Assembly: GCA_933228675.1 (NCBI GenBank) | Contig: OW121740.1 | Coordinates: 154,119,273-154,183,272, forward strand | Direction: 5' to 3' | Origin: Stomorhina lunata | Taxonomy: Eukaryota > Arthropoda > Insecta > Diptera > Rhiniidae | Length of the DNA stretch: 64,000 nt | Shown: positions 46,926 through 61,100 of the stretch, one piece after another | Layout: the number at the start of each line of letters is the position of its first letter | How positions within the stretch are numbered: position 1 is the stretch's first letter | Program-made: the position numbers and the translations under genes | The notes under the pieces: model-generated | The model's input: the letters and a program-made list of their open reading frames with translations, nothing else | Told to the model about the DNA's origin: nothing | Databases searched by the model: none

Positions 46926-48612
46926 TTATAAAAAATTTAATAGAAATTGTTTTTTAAGAAAAAATTTGTTTAAAGAAAAAATGTTTATAATAAAAATTTT
47001 TCTACACAAAAAATTTTTATAAAAAAAATTTTCGATACAAACAATTTTTGTAATAAAAATGTTTCTATAGAAAAAATTTGTATAATAAAAATGTTTCTAT
47101 AGAAAAAATCTTTATAATATTAATTTTTCTATACAAAAAAAATTTATAATAAAAATTTTTCTATAACAACAAATTTTCTATTTACACAAATTTTATAATA
47201 AAAATTTGTTAAAGGAAAATTTTTCTATAGAAAAATTGTTTTAATGAAAATGTTTCTATAGAAAAATTGTTTTAATGAAAATTTTTCTATAGAAAAATTG
47301 TATTAATGAAAATTTTCTACTTTTTAATGAAAATTTTTCTATAGAAAAATTGTTTAATTAATTTTTTATGAAAATTTTCTAGTTTCTTAATAAAATTTTT
47401 CTATAGAAACAAATCCTTATAATATTAATTTTTTTATACAAAAAAATTTTATAATAAAAATTTTTCTATAAAAAAAATTTGTATAATAAAAATTTTTATA
47501 TTTAAAAAAATTTTATAATTAAAATTTTTCTATTTAAAAAAATTTTGTAATTAAAATTTTTATAAGGAAAATTTTTCTATAGAAAAATTTTTTAATGAAA
47601 ATTTTAAATTTTAATGAAACTTTTTCTATAGAAAAATGTTTAATGAAAATTTTTCTATAGAAATACATTTTAATGAAATTTTTTCTATAGAAAAATTTTT
47701 TAATGAAAATTTTCCTATAGAAAAATTTTTAATGAAAATTTTCCTATAGAAAAATTTTTTCAATGAAAATTTTCCTATAGAAAAATTGTTTTAATGAAAA
47801 TTTTTCTATAGAAAAATTTTTTAATGAAAATTTTTCTATAGAAAAATTTTTTAATGAAAATTTTTCTATAGAAAAATTTTTTAATGAAAATTTTTCTATA
47901 GAAAAATTTGTTTAATGAAAATTTTTCTATAGAAAAATTTTTCTATAGAAAAATTTTTTAATGAAAATTTTTCTATAGAAAAATTTTTTAATGAAAATTT
48001 TTCTATAGAAAAATTTTTTAATGAAAATTTTTCTATAGAAAAATTTTTTAATGAAAATTTTTCTATAGAAAAATTTTAAATGAAAATTTTTCTATAGAAA
48101 AATTTTTTTAATGAAAATTTCCTATAGAAAAATTTTTTTAATGAAAATTTTTCTATAGAAAAATTTTTTTAATGAAAATTTTTCTATAGAAAACTTTTTT
48201 AATAAAAATTTTTCTATTGAAAAATTTTTTAATGAAAATTTTAAATTAAAAAATTTTTCTATAGAAAAATTTTTTAATGAAAATTTTTCGATAGAAAAAT
48301 TTTTTAATGAAAATTTTTCTATAGAAAAATTTTTTAATGAAAATTTTTCTATAGAAAAATTTTTAATGAAAATTTTTCTATAGAAAAATTTTTTAATGAA
48401 AATTTTTCTACACAAAAATTTTTTTAATGAATATTTTTCTATACAAAAATTTTTTAATGAAAATTTTTCTATAGAAACATTTTTTAATGAAAATTTTTCT
48501 ATAGAAAATTTTTTTAATGAAAATTTTTCTATAGAAAAATTTTTTAATGAAAATTTTTGTATAGAAAAATTTTTAATGAAAATTTTTGTATAGAAAAATT
48601 TTTTTTTTTTCA
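46926..48612 (+). repeat. satellite B block 2 (30-32-bp unit)
   Basis: Diverged 32-bp units from 46926 to about 47600, then very regular 30-31-bp units (AATGAAAA, TTTTTCTATAGAAAAA, TTTTTT) to 48612. The homogeneous stretch explains the 163-codon minus-strand frame of repeated Asn-Phe-Ser-Ile-Glu-Lys-Phe. Confidence 0.93.
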
Positions 48613-48680
48613 AAAAATAACAAATTAGTCGGGATGTAAATATTATTCAAAAAGAAGTGTATTTGCATTTGATCCCAAAC

Positions 48681-48708
48681 CTGTTACATTTATTTATTAA
48701 TGTAACAG
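48681..48708 (-). other. hairpin downstream of hammerhead copy 2
   Basis: CTGTTACATT, loop TATTTATT, AATGTAACAG: ten perfect pairs. Homologous to 24390-24419 with paired changes on both arms. Confidence 0.6.
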
Positions 48709-48756
48709 ATCAATTTATTGATAAAAAGCCAAAAAATGTTTGCGGAGAAACCAAAT

Positions 48757-48802
48757 TCCTCGACGCGTTTCGATGGTTGGTTAAGCCATCTCTTCAGGAG
48801 GA
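48757..48802 (-). ncRNA. hammerhead ribozyme, copy 2 (core position 7 changed)
   Basis: Minus strand: UCCUC, CUGAAGA, GAUGG / loop / CCAUC (5-bp stem II, the sixth pair of copy 1 replaced by C and A), GAAA, CGCGUC, GAGGA. CUGAAGA differs from CUGAUGA only at core position 7, which is known to tolerate any base, so the core remains compatible with cleavage. Expected cleavage is 3' of the C at 48762. Confidence 0.75.
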
Positions 48803-48989
48803 TTATCCCCAATTTAGACAGATCGAAAACCTCGCATTATTACTAAATTTACAAACATAACTATTAAGAATTATGTTCATAAACCAAAAGTAAAAGCGTA
48901 GATTATCGACTGAACAAAAACAAACATTTTTCAGTTTTCATCTACCTTCACTTCCCACATTCTTGCTGTAGCCGTCGGCTACTATATGC

Positions 48990-49137
48990 AGAGATGGCTT
49001 AACCAACCATCGAAACGCGTCGAGGAATTTGGTTTCTCCGCAAACATTTTTTGGCTTTTTATCAATAAATTGGTCTGTTACATTAATAAATAAATGTAAC
49101 AGGTTTGGGATCAAATGCAAATACACTTCTTTTTGAA
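48990..49137 (+). pseudogene. hammerhead element, copy 3 (truncated)
   Basis: Plus strand. Homology begins inside the core: the sequence reads TATATGCAGAGATGGC where copy 2 has CUGAAGAGAUGGC, so stem I and CUGA are missing. Stem II, GAAA, CGCGUC, GAGGA and the downstream hairpin remain. Not expected to cleave on its own. Confidence 0.8.
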
Positions 49138-50135
49138 GAAAAATTTTTTAATGAAAATTTTTGTATAGAAAAATTTTTTAATGAAATTTTTTGTATAGAA
49201 AATTTTTTTAATGAAAATTTTTCTATAGAAAAATTTTTAATGAAAATTTTTGTATAGAAAAATTTTTTAATGAAAATTATTGTATAGAAAAATTTTTTAA
49301 CGAAAATTTTCCTATAGAAAAAATTTTTTAATGAAAATTTTTCATTAAAAAAATTTTTCTATAGAAAAATTTTTTTAATAAAAATTTTTCTATAGAAAAA
49401 TTTTTTTAATGAAAATTTTTTTATAGAAAAATTTTTTAATGAAAATTTTTCAATGGAAAATTTTTTAATGAAAATTTTTTATGAATTTTTTAATGAAAAT
49501 TTTTCTATAGAAAAATTTTTTAATGAAAATTTTCCCATAGAAAAATTTTTTTAATGAAAATTTTCCTGTAGAAAATTTTTTAATGAAAATTTGTCTATAG
49601 AAAATTTTTTAATGAAAATTTTTCTATAGAAAATTTTCCTATAGAAAATTTTTTTAATGAAAATTTTTCTATAGAACAATTTTTTAATGAAAATTTTTCC
49701 ATAGAAAAAATTTTTTAATGAAAATTTTTCTATAGAAAAATTTTTAAATAAAAATGTTTCTATAGATAAATTTTTTAATGAAAATTTTTCTATAGAAAAA
49801 ATTTTTAAACAAAAATTTTTCTATAGAAAAAATTTTTTAATACAAATTTTTCTATAGAAAAAATTTTTTAATACAAATTTTTCTATAGAAAAAAATTTTT
49901 AATAAAAATTTTTCTATAAAAGCATTTTAATGAAAAGTTTTCCATAGAAAATATTGTTATGATAAAAATTTTTCAGTAGAAAAATATTTTTCTTATGAAA
50001 TTTTTATTAAAAATTTATTTTTATTAAAAATTTTTCTATTGAGAACATTTTTATAATGAAAATTTTTCTACAGAAAAAATTTGCTTTAGAAAAAATTTTT
50101 ATAATGAAATTTTTTTTAAAGAAAAAAATCTTAAA
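49138..50135 (+). repeat. satellite B block 3
   Basis: Continues block 2 on the other side of the hammerhead pair with the same polarity and 30-32-bp unit. More diverged from about 49900. Small local inversions occur near 49330-49370 (TTTTTCATTAAAAAAATTTT). Confidence 0.9.
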
Positions 50136-51594
50136 ACACATACTTAGTTCGTTATAAAGATAGCCTTTAATGAAAGACCCTTTAGAAAAATTAGAATAAA
50201 ATATTTTACCCTTAAACATTTTCCTAACTACGCCTCTATTGGAAATATTCTCATATTATTTTTCATATTAAAGTTTCCTTTGTGTATCATTATGCTATTA
50301 TAGTTGTAATTTATTCATGAATAGCTTTTAATTCCCTTCTAAGTGTTAAACAATCACTTGTTGCCGTTTGTGGCATGAAATCATACACATGTTTTTTTCC
50401 AAAAATTTGTTAGTGCAACATAACTAAACACACAAACGTACACACACTTCCGAATTTGTGTTAGAATTCATGTGGTAAATATTTGATATGACTAACTTTA
50501 CAAAATTCTACACAATAATACGATTTTGGTACTTAACAAATTGCCAAAACAATTTAAGGCATCACTTAAGAGCTCGAAACTGTTGCTCAACTTGCAACTT
50601 AACTAGAGCTATGAGAGGCAGACAGACAAACGAACATATAAACTAGGATTAGTATCCGAACTTTAGTTGCAAACTGAAACACGAACATATGTTAGGGTTG
50701 TATGACGAATTTAGCCTGAAACTGGCAAAAAGCATATCATCATTTTTACTTGTACAGAGAAATTTACCCGACTAACTTTCAGGCTTCATGCAACAGATGC
50801 AGTCAACATTTTGGGGAGGCAATGTTATCAAAAACAAACTAAGTTTGTAAATAGGTTAGAAACGAACAAATTTTTACATTTTCAATCCCAAATTTTATTG
50901 TTTGTGGTCCATTAAATAGCTTTTTCAATATTTTGGATTCTATGCGTATGATTGATATTAATTATAATCATTTTCGTTTTTAACTTAAAATTGACTATAT
51001 TTATGAAACTCACCCAAGTTCTAACAAAGGCTTCACCCCTATAAACTACCAAAATATATTTTAAAGAATAAATACTTTTCCATAACAATCGAGTTAAAGA
51101 CAGACATCATTTGCCCCCATAAAAAGTACCTAAAACCATAAAATAGTTTTAAGTACTTTTGCCAAAAATAGTATTTTGTGTGTCAATTTCTTTCTACCCT
51201 TCCGTATGTCTGTCCTTTCAACAGTCTATCACTCTGAGTCTTGGTATGTCTGTATGTGAACATCTTTTCCGTTTCCATAGAATCTGCCACAAACTTAATC
51301 TGGTTTATTTTAAAAACAATAAGAAAATTATATTATTATTCACACAAAACATTTTCCACAAAATGCAAAAAAAAAAACAATTAAAATTTTCCAGTTTTAT
51401 TGTTTTTAGATAATTGTTAGTAATTTGGCTCCATTACATTCTTGGCATTTATTTGAAAACAGAAAGATTTGAAAAGTTTTATAAAAGGGCATCATCAGCC
51501 ACTGAATGATGATGATAGGGCGAAGTGTAAATTACAATATTTATGAATTAAGATTTTAATTTGTTTTTCAAAAGTTCAATTCAAATTTTATAAT
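50136..51594. other. single-copy-like spacer
   Basis: No gene recognised. A plus-strand frame (51159-51413) is Ser/Phe-rich, has no domain I recognise and is not called. Confidence 0.5.
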
Positions 51595-53880
51595 TATAAA
51601 ATTTTTCTAAAGAAAAATATTTCTAATGAATATTTTCTTTCGAAAAAAATTTTATGATGAGAATTTTTTAAAGAAAAATTTTTATAATGAAAATTTTTCT
51701 AAAGAAGAAATTTTACTAATGAAAATTTTTCTAAAGAAAAGATTTCTATAATGAAAATTTTCTATAGAAAAAATTTTTCTTTGGGAACAATTTTTTTAAT
51801 GAAAATTTTTTTATAAAAATTTTTCTGTAGAAAATTTTTTTATAAAAATTTTTCTTTAGAAAAAATTTTTCTATAGAAAATGTTTCTTTTGAAAACATTT
51901 TTATAATGGGAATTTTTCTATAGAAAAAAATGTTCTTTATGAATAATTTTTATAATGTTTTTTTTTATAAAATTTTTTTCCATAGAAAATTTTTCATTAG
52001 AAAAATGTTCATTAAAAATTTTTTCTATAGAAAATTTTCATTAAAAAATTTTTCTATAGAAAAATTTTCATTAAAAAATTTTTCTATAGAAAAATTTTCA
52101 TTACAAAATTTTTTCTATAGAAAACATTTTCATTAAACATTTTTTTCTATAGAAACATTTTCATTAAAAAATTTTTTCTATAGACAAATTTTCGTTAAAA
52201 AATTTTTTCTATAGAAAAATTTTCATTACAAAATTTTTTATAGAAACAAATTTTAATTAAAAATTTTTTTTCTATAGAAAAATTTTCGTTAAAAAATTTT
52301 TTCTATAGAAAAATTTTCATTAAACATTTTTTTCTATAGAAACATTTTCATTAAAAAATTTTTTCTATAGACAAATTTTCGTTAAAAAAATTTTTCTATA
52401 GAAAAATTTTAGTTACAAAATTTTTTACATAGAAAAATTTTAATTAAAAATTTTTTTTCTATAGAAAAATTTTCATTAAAAAATTTTTTCTATAGAAACA
52501 TTTTCATTAAAAAAATTTTTCTATAGAAAAATTTTCCTTAAAAAATTTTTTCTATAGAACAATTTTCATTGAAAAATTTTTTCTATAGAAAAATTTTCAT
52601 TGAAAAATTTTTTCTATAGAAAAATTTTCGTTAAAAAATTTTTTCTATAGAAAAATTTTCATTAAAAAAATTTTTCTATAGAAAAATTTTCATTAAAAAA
52701 ATTTTTCTATAGAAAAATTTTCATTAAAAAATTTTTTCTATAGAAAAATTTTCATTAAAAAAATTTTTCTATAGAAAAATTTTCATTAAAAAAATTTTTC
52801 TATAGAAAAATTTTCATTAAAAAATTTTTTCTATAGAAAAATTTTCATTAAAAAATTTTTTCTATAGAAGTATAGGGAACATTTTTTAATGAAAATTTCT
52901 CTATAAAAATTTATTTTTAGAAAAAATTTTTATAATGAAAATTTTTTCATAGAAAAAATTTTTATAATGAAAATTTTTCTTTATAAAATTTTTTTCTGAG
53001 GAAAATTTTTCTTTAGAAAAAATTTTAACAATGAAAATTTTTCCATAGAAAAAATTTTTGTAATGAACATTTTTTTATAAAAATTTTTTCTATATAAAAT
53101 TTTTCTTTACAAAAAGTTTTTATAATGAAGAAAATTTTTCCATAGAAAAAAATTTTTCAACGAAAGTTTTTCTATAGAGAGATTTTTTAATGAATATTTT
53201 TCTGTAGAAGAAATTTATTAATGAAAACTTTTTTTATAATGAAAATGTTTCTGCAGAAAAGAATTTTTAATGAAAATTTTTCTATAAAAAAATTTTTATA
53301 ATAAAAACTTTTCTATAGAAAAAACTGTTTAATTAACTTTTTCTATAGCAAAAATGTTTATAATGAAAATTTTTCTATAGAAACAATTTTTAATGAAAAT
53401 TTTTCTTTAGAAAAAGTTTTAATGAAAATATTTCTATAGAAAAAAAATTTTTTAATGAAAACTTTTCTACAGAAAAAATTTTTGAATGAAAATTTTTTAT
53501 AGAAAAAATTTTTAATGAAAATTTTTCTATAGAAAAAAATTTTTAATGAATATTTTTCTATAGAAAAAAATTTAAAAAAAAAATTTCCAAAGAAAAATTT
53601 TTTAATGAAAATTTTTCTATATAAAAAATTTTTCAGTGCTAATGTTTCTAAATAAAATTTCCTTAATGAACATTTTTCTGTAGAAACATTTCTTTAATGG
53701 AAATTTTTCTATAGAAAAATTTCTTTAATAAAAATTTTTCTACAGGAAAAATTCTTTAATGATAATTTTTTAATGAAATTTTTTCAATGAAAAATTTTTT
53801 ATAATTTTTTTTTATAGAAACGATTTGTTAATGAAAATTTTGTATAGAAAAATTTTTCTATAAATTTTTTTTTTATAAAA
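51595..53880. repeat. satellite B block 4, with an internal inverted segment
   Basis: Forward units (AATGAAAA) at 51595-51955, reverse units (TTTTCATT) at about 51985-52868, forward again at 52885-53880. The inverted segment is the most homogeneous part and uses 30-32-bp units with the full CTATAG dyad. The right switch point carries a short non-satellite insert (AAGTATAGGGAAC, 52869-52881). Confidence 0.92.
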
Positions 53881-55178
53881 ATTTGGCAATTACGAGTTTG
53901 TGCGTAGCTGAGTAGCTCGAAGTAAATGACTTACAAATATAAAGCAAAACCTTTTTGATAGTAAAGTACATATGTCTTGGACACTATTTGGCTGATTGCT
54001 ATTCGTATTTTACTCCAGAACATGTTGATGCATTATTAACTATAAATTCAAAATTCATTATTTATTCATAGCTATTGCCATATGGCAACATAATATAAAA
54101 AATCTGAAGAAAAACTTTTTTAGTAATACATTAATTAAAATTCAACTTAATTTCTATTAAAAAAAAATTGTATTTTACTGTGTTTTAGTAAAAAGATTAA
54201 GAAATTTAAACCTTTTCAAGTTTTCATGCATCACCGATTCCATACGCAGCCACTTTTTAAACCAATCTTTTCTATTCATACATTTAGTCCATTTGTACGC
54301 CACAAAACCTTTTTCCAATTTATTTTTTCTAATTTATCCTCTTTTTTTTTAATTAACCAAAGTTCATAGAAAGAAATGCTTCTCATTATTTTACACATAT
54401 TTCTAGATTTGATTTTCTGTTCATTTTGTTTTTTTTTTTTACCATAATCTCTAAAAAAAAGGGCAAATTGTTCAAAAATGCATGAAAAATAGAAATAGAG
54501 TATAAGAAGTACATAAATAGCAAAACGATAGATATTTCTCTAAAATGACCAATAATACGTGTAGACCCATCTCCATGATTACGATGATGATGATCATGGA
54601 ACGAGTATGCAGATGTAAACTGTAGTCAATTGATTACATTACTCTTAAATAGTTACATACACGTAAGAATGTATGTATGTATGTAGATACCAGTACCTGA
54701 TTACATTAACTCAATCATTGGAGATTCATAAATGTAAATCATTGACCACATTAAATGGATTTTCAAAAGCCAATGAACAGCATCTGAGTAAGTAACGATT
54801 TAGTTTAGGCATTTTTTTTAAAAGTATTATAAAAACCTAGGATTTTTTATTAAATTCCAAGAAACTTCATTAAAGATTCAGAGATAACTTTACTAATCTT
54901 TCAAAAATTTTAAACTTTATTAGTATATTTTAATATGTTTTTAAACCTTGTCTTTAAATACAAGTCAAAAATCATACAGGAACGTCTTTTTGAGCACGTC
55001 TAATGTTTTATTTAACATTTTCTAAAATAAAAAGTTTTTCCTAAACCATTCAATATAAAATTTGTAAATAAAAATTTTAAAATGGTAATTTTACATTAAG
55101 AAACACAAAGAACGAAAACATACGCACAAATTTGAAATAACAAGTACTGGCAATAATTATAAGTACAAAACAAATAAA
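53881..55178. other. single-copy-like spacer
   Basis: Contains a GATGATGATGATCATGG stretch near 54580 and a short (GTAT)n run near 54670. No gene recognised. It separates satellite B from the 11-bp satellite. Confidence 0.5.
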
Positions 55179-58100
55179 TAGACTATGACTAGACTATGAC
55201 TAGACTATGACTAGACTATGACTAGACTATGACTAGACTATGACTAGACTATGACTAGACTATGACTAGACTATGACTAGACTATGACTAGACTATGACT
55301 AGACTATGACTAGACTATGACTAGACTATGACTAGACTATGACTAGACTATGACTAGACTATGACTAGACTATGACTAGACTATGACTAGACTATGACTA
55401 GACTATGACTAGACTATGACTAGACTATGACTAGACTATGACTAGACTATGACTAGACTATGACTAGACTATGACTAGACTATGACTAGACTATGACTAG
55501 ACTATGACTAGACTATGACTAGACTATGACTAGACTATGACTAGACTATGACTAGACTATGACTAGACTATGACTAGACTATGACTAGACTATGACTAGA
55601 CTATGACTAGACTATGACTAGACTATGACTAGACTATGACTAGACTATGACTAGACTATGACTAGACTATGACTAGACTATGACTAGACTATGACTAGAC
55701 TATGACTAGACTATGACTAGACTATGACTAGACTATGACTAGACTATGACTAGACTATGACTAGACTATGACTAGACTATGACTAGACTATGACTAGACT
55801 ATGACTAGACTATGACTAGACTATGACTAGACTATGACTAGACTATGACTAGACTATGACTAGACTATGACTAGACTATGACTAGACTATGACTAGACTA
55901 TGACTAGACTATGACTAGACTATGACTAGACTATGACTAGACTATGACTAGACTATGACTAGACTATGACTAGACTATGACTAGACTATGACTAGACTAT
56001 GACTAGACTATGACTAGACTATGACTAGACTATGACTAGACTATGACTAGACTATGACTAGACTATGACTAGACTATGACTAGACTATGACTAGACTATG
56101 ACTAGACTATGACTAGACTATGACTAGACTATGACTAGACTATGACTAGACTATGACTAGACTATGACTAGACTATGACTAGACTATGACTAGACTATGA
56201 CTAGACTATGACTAGACTATGACTAGACTATGACTAGACTATGACTAGACTATGACTAGACTATGACTAGACTATGACTAGACTATGACTAGACTATGAC
56301 TAGACTATGACTAGACTATGACTAGACTATGACTAGACTATGACTAGACTATGACTAGACTATGACTAGACTATGACTAGACTATGACTAGACTATGACT
56401 AGACTATGACTAGACTATGACTAGACTATGACTAGACTATGACTAGACTATGACTAGACTATGACTAGACTATGACTAGACTATGACTAGACTATGACTA
56501 GACTATGACTAGACTATGACTAGACTATGACTAGACTATGACTAGACTATGACTAGACTATGACTAGACTATGACTAGACTATGACTAGACTATGACTAG
56601 ACTATGACTAGACTATGACTAGACTATGACTAGACTATGACTAGACTATGACTAGACTATGACTAGACTATGACTAGACTATGACTAGACTATGACTAGA
56701 CTATGACTAGACTATGACTAGACTATGACTAGACTATGACTAGACTATGACTAGACTATGACTAGACTATGACTAGACTATGACTAGACTATGACTAGAC
56801 TATGACTAGACTATGACTAGACTATGACTAGACTATGACTAGACTATGACTAGACTATGACTAGACTATGACTAGACTATGACTAGACTATGACTAGACT
56901 ATGACTAGACTATGACTAGACTATGACTAGACTATGACTAGACTATGACTAGACTATGACTAGACTATGACTAGACTATGACTAGACTATGACTAGACTA
57001 TGACTAGACTATGACTAGACTATGACTAGACTATGACTAGACTATGACTAGACTATGACTAGACTATGACTAGACTATGACTAGACTATGACTAGACTAT
57101 GACTAGACTATGACTAGACTATGACTAGACTATGACTAGACTATGACTAGACTATGACTAGACTATGACTAGACTATGACTAGACTATGACTAGACTATG
57201 ACTAGACTATGACTAGACTATGACTAGACTATGACTAGACTATGACTAGACTATGACTAGACTATGACTAGACTATGACTAGACTATGACTAGACTATGA
57301 CTAGACTATGACTAGACTATGACTAGACTATGACTAGACTATGACTAGACTATGACTAGACTATGACTAGACTATGACTAGACTATGACTAGACTATGAC
57401 TAGACTATGACTAGACTATGACTAGACTATGACTAGACTATGACTAGACTATGACTAGACTATGACTAGACTATGACTAGACTATGACTAGACTATGACT
57501 AGACTATGACTAGACTATGACTAGACTATGACTAGACTATGACTAGACTATGACTAGACTATGACTAGACTATGACTAGACTATGACTAGACTATGACTA
57601 GACTATGACTAGACTATGACTAGACTATGACTAGACTATGACTAGACTATGACTAGACTATGACTAGACTATGACTAGACTATGACTAGACTATGACTAG
57701 ACTATGACTAGACTATGACTAGACTATGACTAGACTATGACTAGACTATGACTAGACTATGACTAGACTATGACTAGACTATGACTAGACTATGACTAGA
57801 CTATGACTAGACTATGACTAGACTATGACTAGACTATGACTAGACTATGACTAGACTATGACTAGACTATGACTAGACTATGACTAGACTATGACTAGAC
57901 TATGACTAGACTATGACTAGACTATGACTAGACTATGACTAGACTATGACTAGACTATGACTAGACTATGACTAGACTATGACTAGACTATGACTAGACT
58001 ATGACTAGACTATGACTAGACTATGACTAGACTATGACTAGACTATGACTAGACTATGACTAGACTATGACTAGACTATGACTAGACTATGACTAGACTA

Positions 58101-61100
58101 TGACTAGACTATGACTAGACTATGACTAGACTATGACTAGACTATGACTAGACTATGACTAGACTATGACTAGACTATGACTAGACTATGACTAGACTAT
58201 GACTAGACTATGACTAGACTATGACTAGACTATGACTAGACTATGACTAGACTATGACTAGACTATGACTAGACTATGACTAGACTATGACTAGACTATG
58301 ACTAGACTATGACTAGACTATGACTAGACTATGACTAGACTATGACTAGACTATGACTAGACTATGACTAGACTATGACTAGACTATGACTAGACTATGA
58401 CTAGACTATGACTAGACTATGACTAGACTATGACTAGACTATGACTAGACTATGACTAGACTATGACTAGACTATGACTAGACTATGACTAGACTATGAC
58501 TAGACTATGACTAGACTATGACTAGACTATGACTAGACTATGACTAGACTATGACTAGACTATGACTAGACTATGACTAGACTATGACTAGACTATGACT
58601 AGACTATGACTAGACTATGACTAGACTATGACTAGACTATGACTAGACTATGACTAGACTATGACTAGACTATGACTAGACTATGACTAGACTATGACTA
58701 GACTATGACTAGACTATGACTAGACTATGACTAGACTATGACTAGACTATGACTAGACTATGACTAGACTATGACTAGACTATGACTAGACTATGACTAG
58801 ACTATGACTAGACTATGACTAGACTATGACTAGACTATGACTAGACTATGACTAGACTATGACTAGACTATGACTAGACTATGACTAGACTATGACTAGA
58901 CTATGACTAGACTATGACTAGACTATGACTAGACTATGACTAGACTATGACTAGACTATGACTAGACTATGACTAGACTATGACTAGACTATGACTAGAC
59001 TATGACTAGACTATGACTAGACTATGACTAGACTATGACTAGACTATGACTAGACTATGACTAGACTATGACTAGACTATGACTAGACTATGACTAGACT
59101 ATGACTAGACTATGACTAGACTATGACTAGACTATGACTAGACTATGACTAGACTATGACTAGACTATGACTAGACTATGACTAGACTATGACTAGACTA
59201 TGACTAGACTATGACTAGACTATGACTAGACTATGACTAGACTATGACTAGACTATGACTAGACTATGACTAGACTATGACTAGACTATGACTAGACTAT
59301 GACTAGACTATGACTAGACTATGACTAGACTATGACTAGACTATGACTAGACTATGACTAGACTATGACTAGACTATGACTAGACTATGACTAGACTATG
59401 ACTAGACTATGACTAGACTATGACTAGACTATGACTAGACTATGACTAGACTATGACTAGACTATGACTAGACTATGACTAGACTATGACTAGACTATGA
59501 CTAGACTATGACTAGACTATGACTAGACTATGACTAGACTATGACTAGACTATGACTAGACTATGACTAGACTATGACTAGACTATGACTAGACTATGAC
59601 TAGACTATGACTAGACTATGACTAGACTATGACTAGACTATGACTAGACTATGACTAGACTATGACTAGACTATGACTAGACTATGACTAGACTATGACT
59701 AGACTATGACTAGACTATGACTAGACTATGACTAGACTATGACTAGACTATGACTAGACTATGACTAGACTATGACTAGACTATGACTAGACTATGACTA
59801 GACTATGACTAGACTATGACTAGACTATGACTAGACTATGACTAGACTATGACTAGACTATGACTAGACTATGACTAGACTATGACTAGACTATGACTAG
59901 ACTATGACTAGACTATGACTAGACTATGACTAGACTATGACTAGACTATGACTAGACTATGACTAGACTATGACTAGACTATGACTAGACTATGACTAGA
60001 CTATGACTAGACTATGACTAGACTATGACTAGACTATGACTAGACTATGACTAGACTATGACTAGACTATGACTAGACTATGACTAGACTATGACTAGAC
60101 TATGACTAGACTATGACTAGACTATGACTAGACTATGACTAGACTATGACTAGACTATGACTAGACTATGACTAGACTATGACTAGACTATGACTAGACT
60201 ATGACTAGACTATGACTAGACTATGACTAGACTATGACTAGACTATGACTAGACTATGACTAGACTATGACTAGACTATGACTAGACTATGACTAGACTA
60301 TGACTAGACTATGACTAGACTATGACTAGACTATGACTAGACTATGACTAGACTATGACTAGACTATGACTAGACTATGACTAGACTATGACTAGACTAT
60401 GACTAGACTATGACTAGACTATGACTAGACTATGACTAGACTATGACTAGACTATGACTAGACTATGACTAGACTATGACTAGACTATGACTAGACTATG
60501 ACTAGACTATGACTAGACTATGACTAGACTATGACTAGACTATGACTAGACTATGACTAGACTATGACTAGACTATGACTAGACTATGACTAGACTATGA
60601 CTAGACTATGACTAGACTATGACTAGACTATGACTAGACTATGACTAGACTATGACTAGACTATGACTAGACTATGACTAGACTATGACTAGACTATGAC
60701 TAGACTATGACTAGACTATGACTAGACTATGACTAGACTATGACTAGACTATGACTAGACTATGACTAGACTATGACTAGACTATGACTAGACTATGACT
60801 AGACTATGACTAGACTATGACTAGACTATGACTAGACTATGACTAGACTATGACTAGACTATGACTAGACTATGACTAGACTATGACTAGACTATGACTA
60901 GACTATGACTAGACTATGACTAGACTATGACTAGACTATGACTAGACTATGACTAGACTATGACTAGACTATGACTAGACTATGACTAGACTATGACTAG
61001 ACTATGACTAGACTATGACTAGACTATGACTAGACTATGACTAGACTATGACTAGACTATGACTAGACTATGACTAGACTATGACTAGACTATGACTAGA

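Larger units (their letters stand above)
48655..48842 (-). mobile_element. hammerhead-ribozyme dispersed element, copy 2
   Basis: Collinear with copy 1 over its whole length, from GTGTATTTGCATTTGATCCC to ACCTCGCATTATT. Diverged by many substitutions, so the two insertions are old relative to each other, while copies 2 and 3 are almost identical. The 67-codon plus-strand frame across it is antisense to the ribozyme and incidental. Confidence 0.75.
48646..49137. repeat. inverted pair of hammerhead elements (148-bp arms)
   Basis: Arms 48646-48793 and 48990-49137 are inverse copies with a single difference noticed (AATTGATCTG versus AATTGGTCTG). The 196-bp centre (48794-48989) includes the rest of copy 2 and unrelated sequence with a TAGCCG/CGGCTA mini-palindrome. 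The pair sits inside satellite B and interrupts it. Confidence 0.92.

Noticed and set aside
48122..48613. 163-codon minus-strand frame with regular Asn-Phe-Ser-Ile-Glu-Lys-Phe-Ser-Leu-Lys repeats
   Set aside because: The protein repeat is the 30-bp satellite B unit read in frame; the opposite strand gives a similar frame, and there is no non-repeat coding part.
48657..49126. Two frames sharing a start MYLHLIPNLLHLFINVTDQF
   Set aside because: They are the same transposable-element end read from the inverted copies 2 and 3, antisense to the ribozyme.
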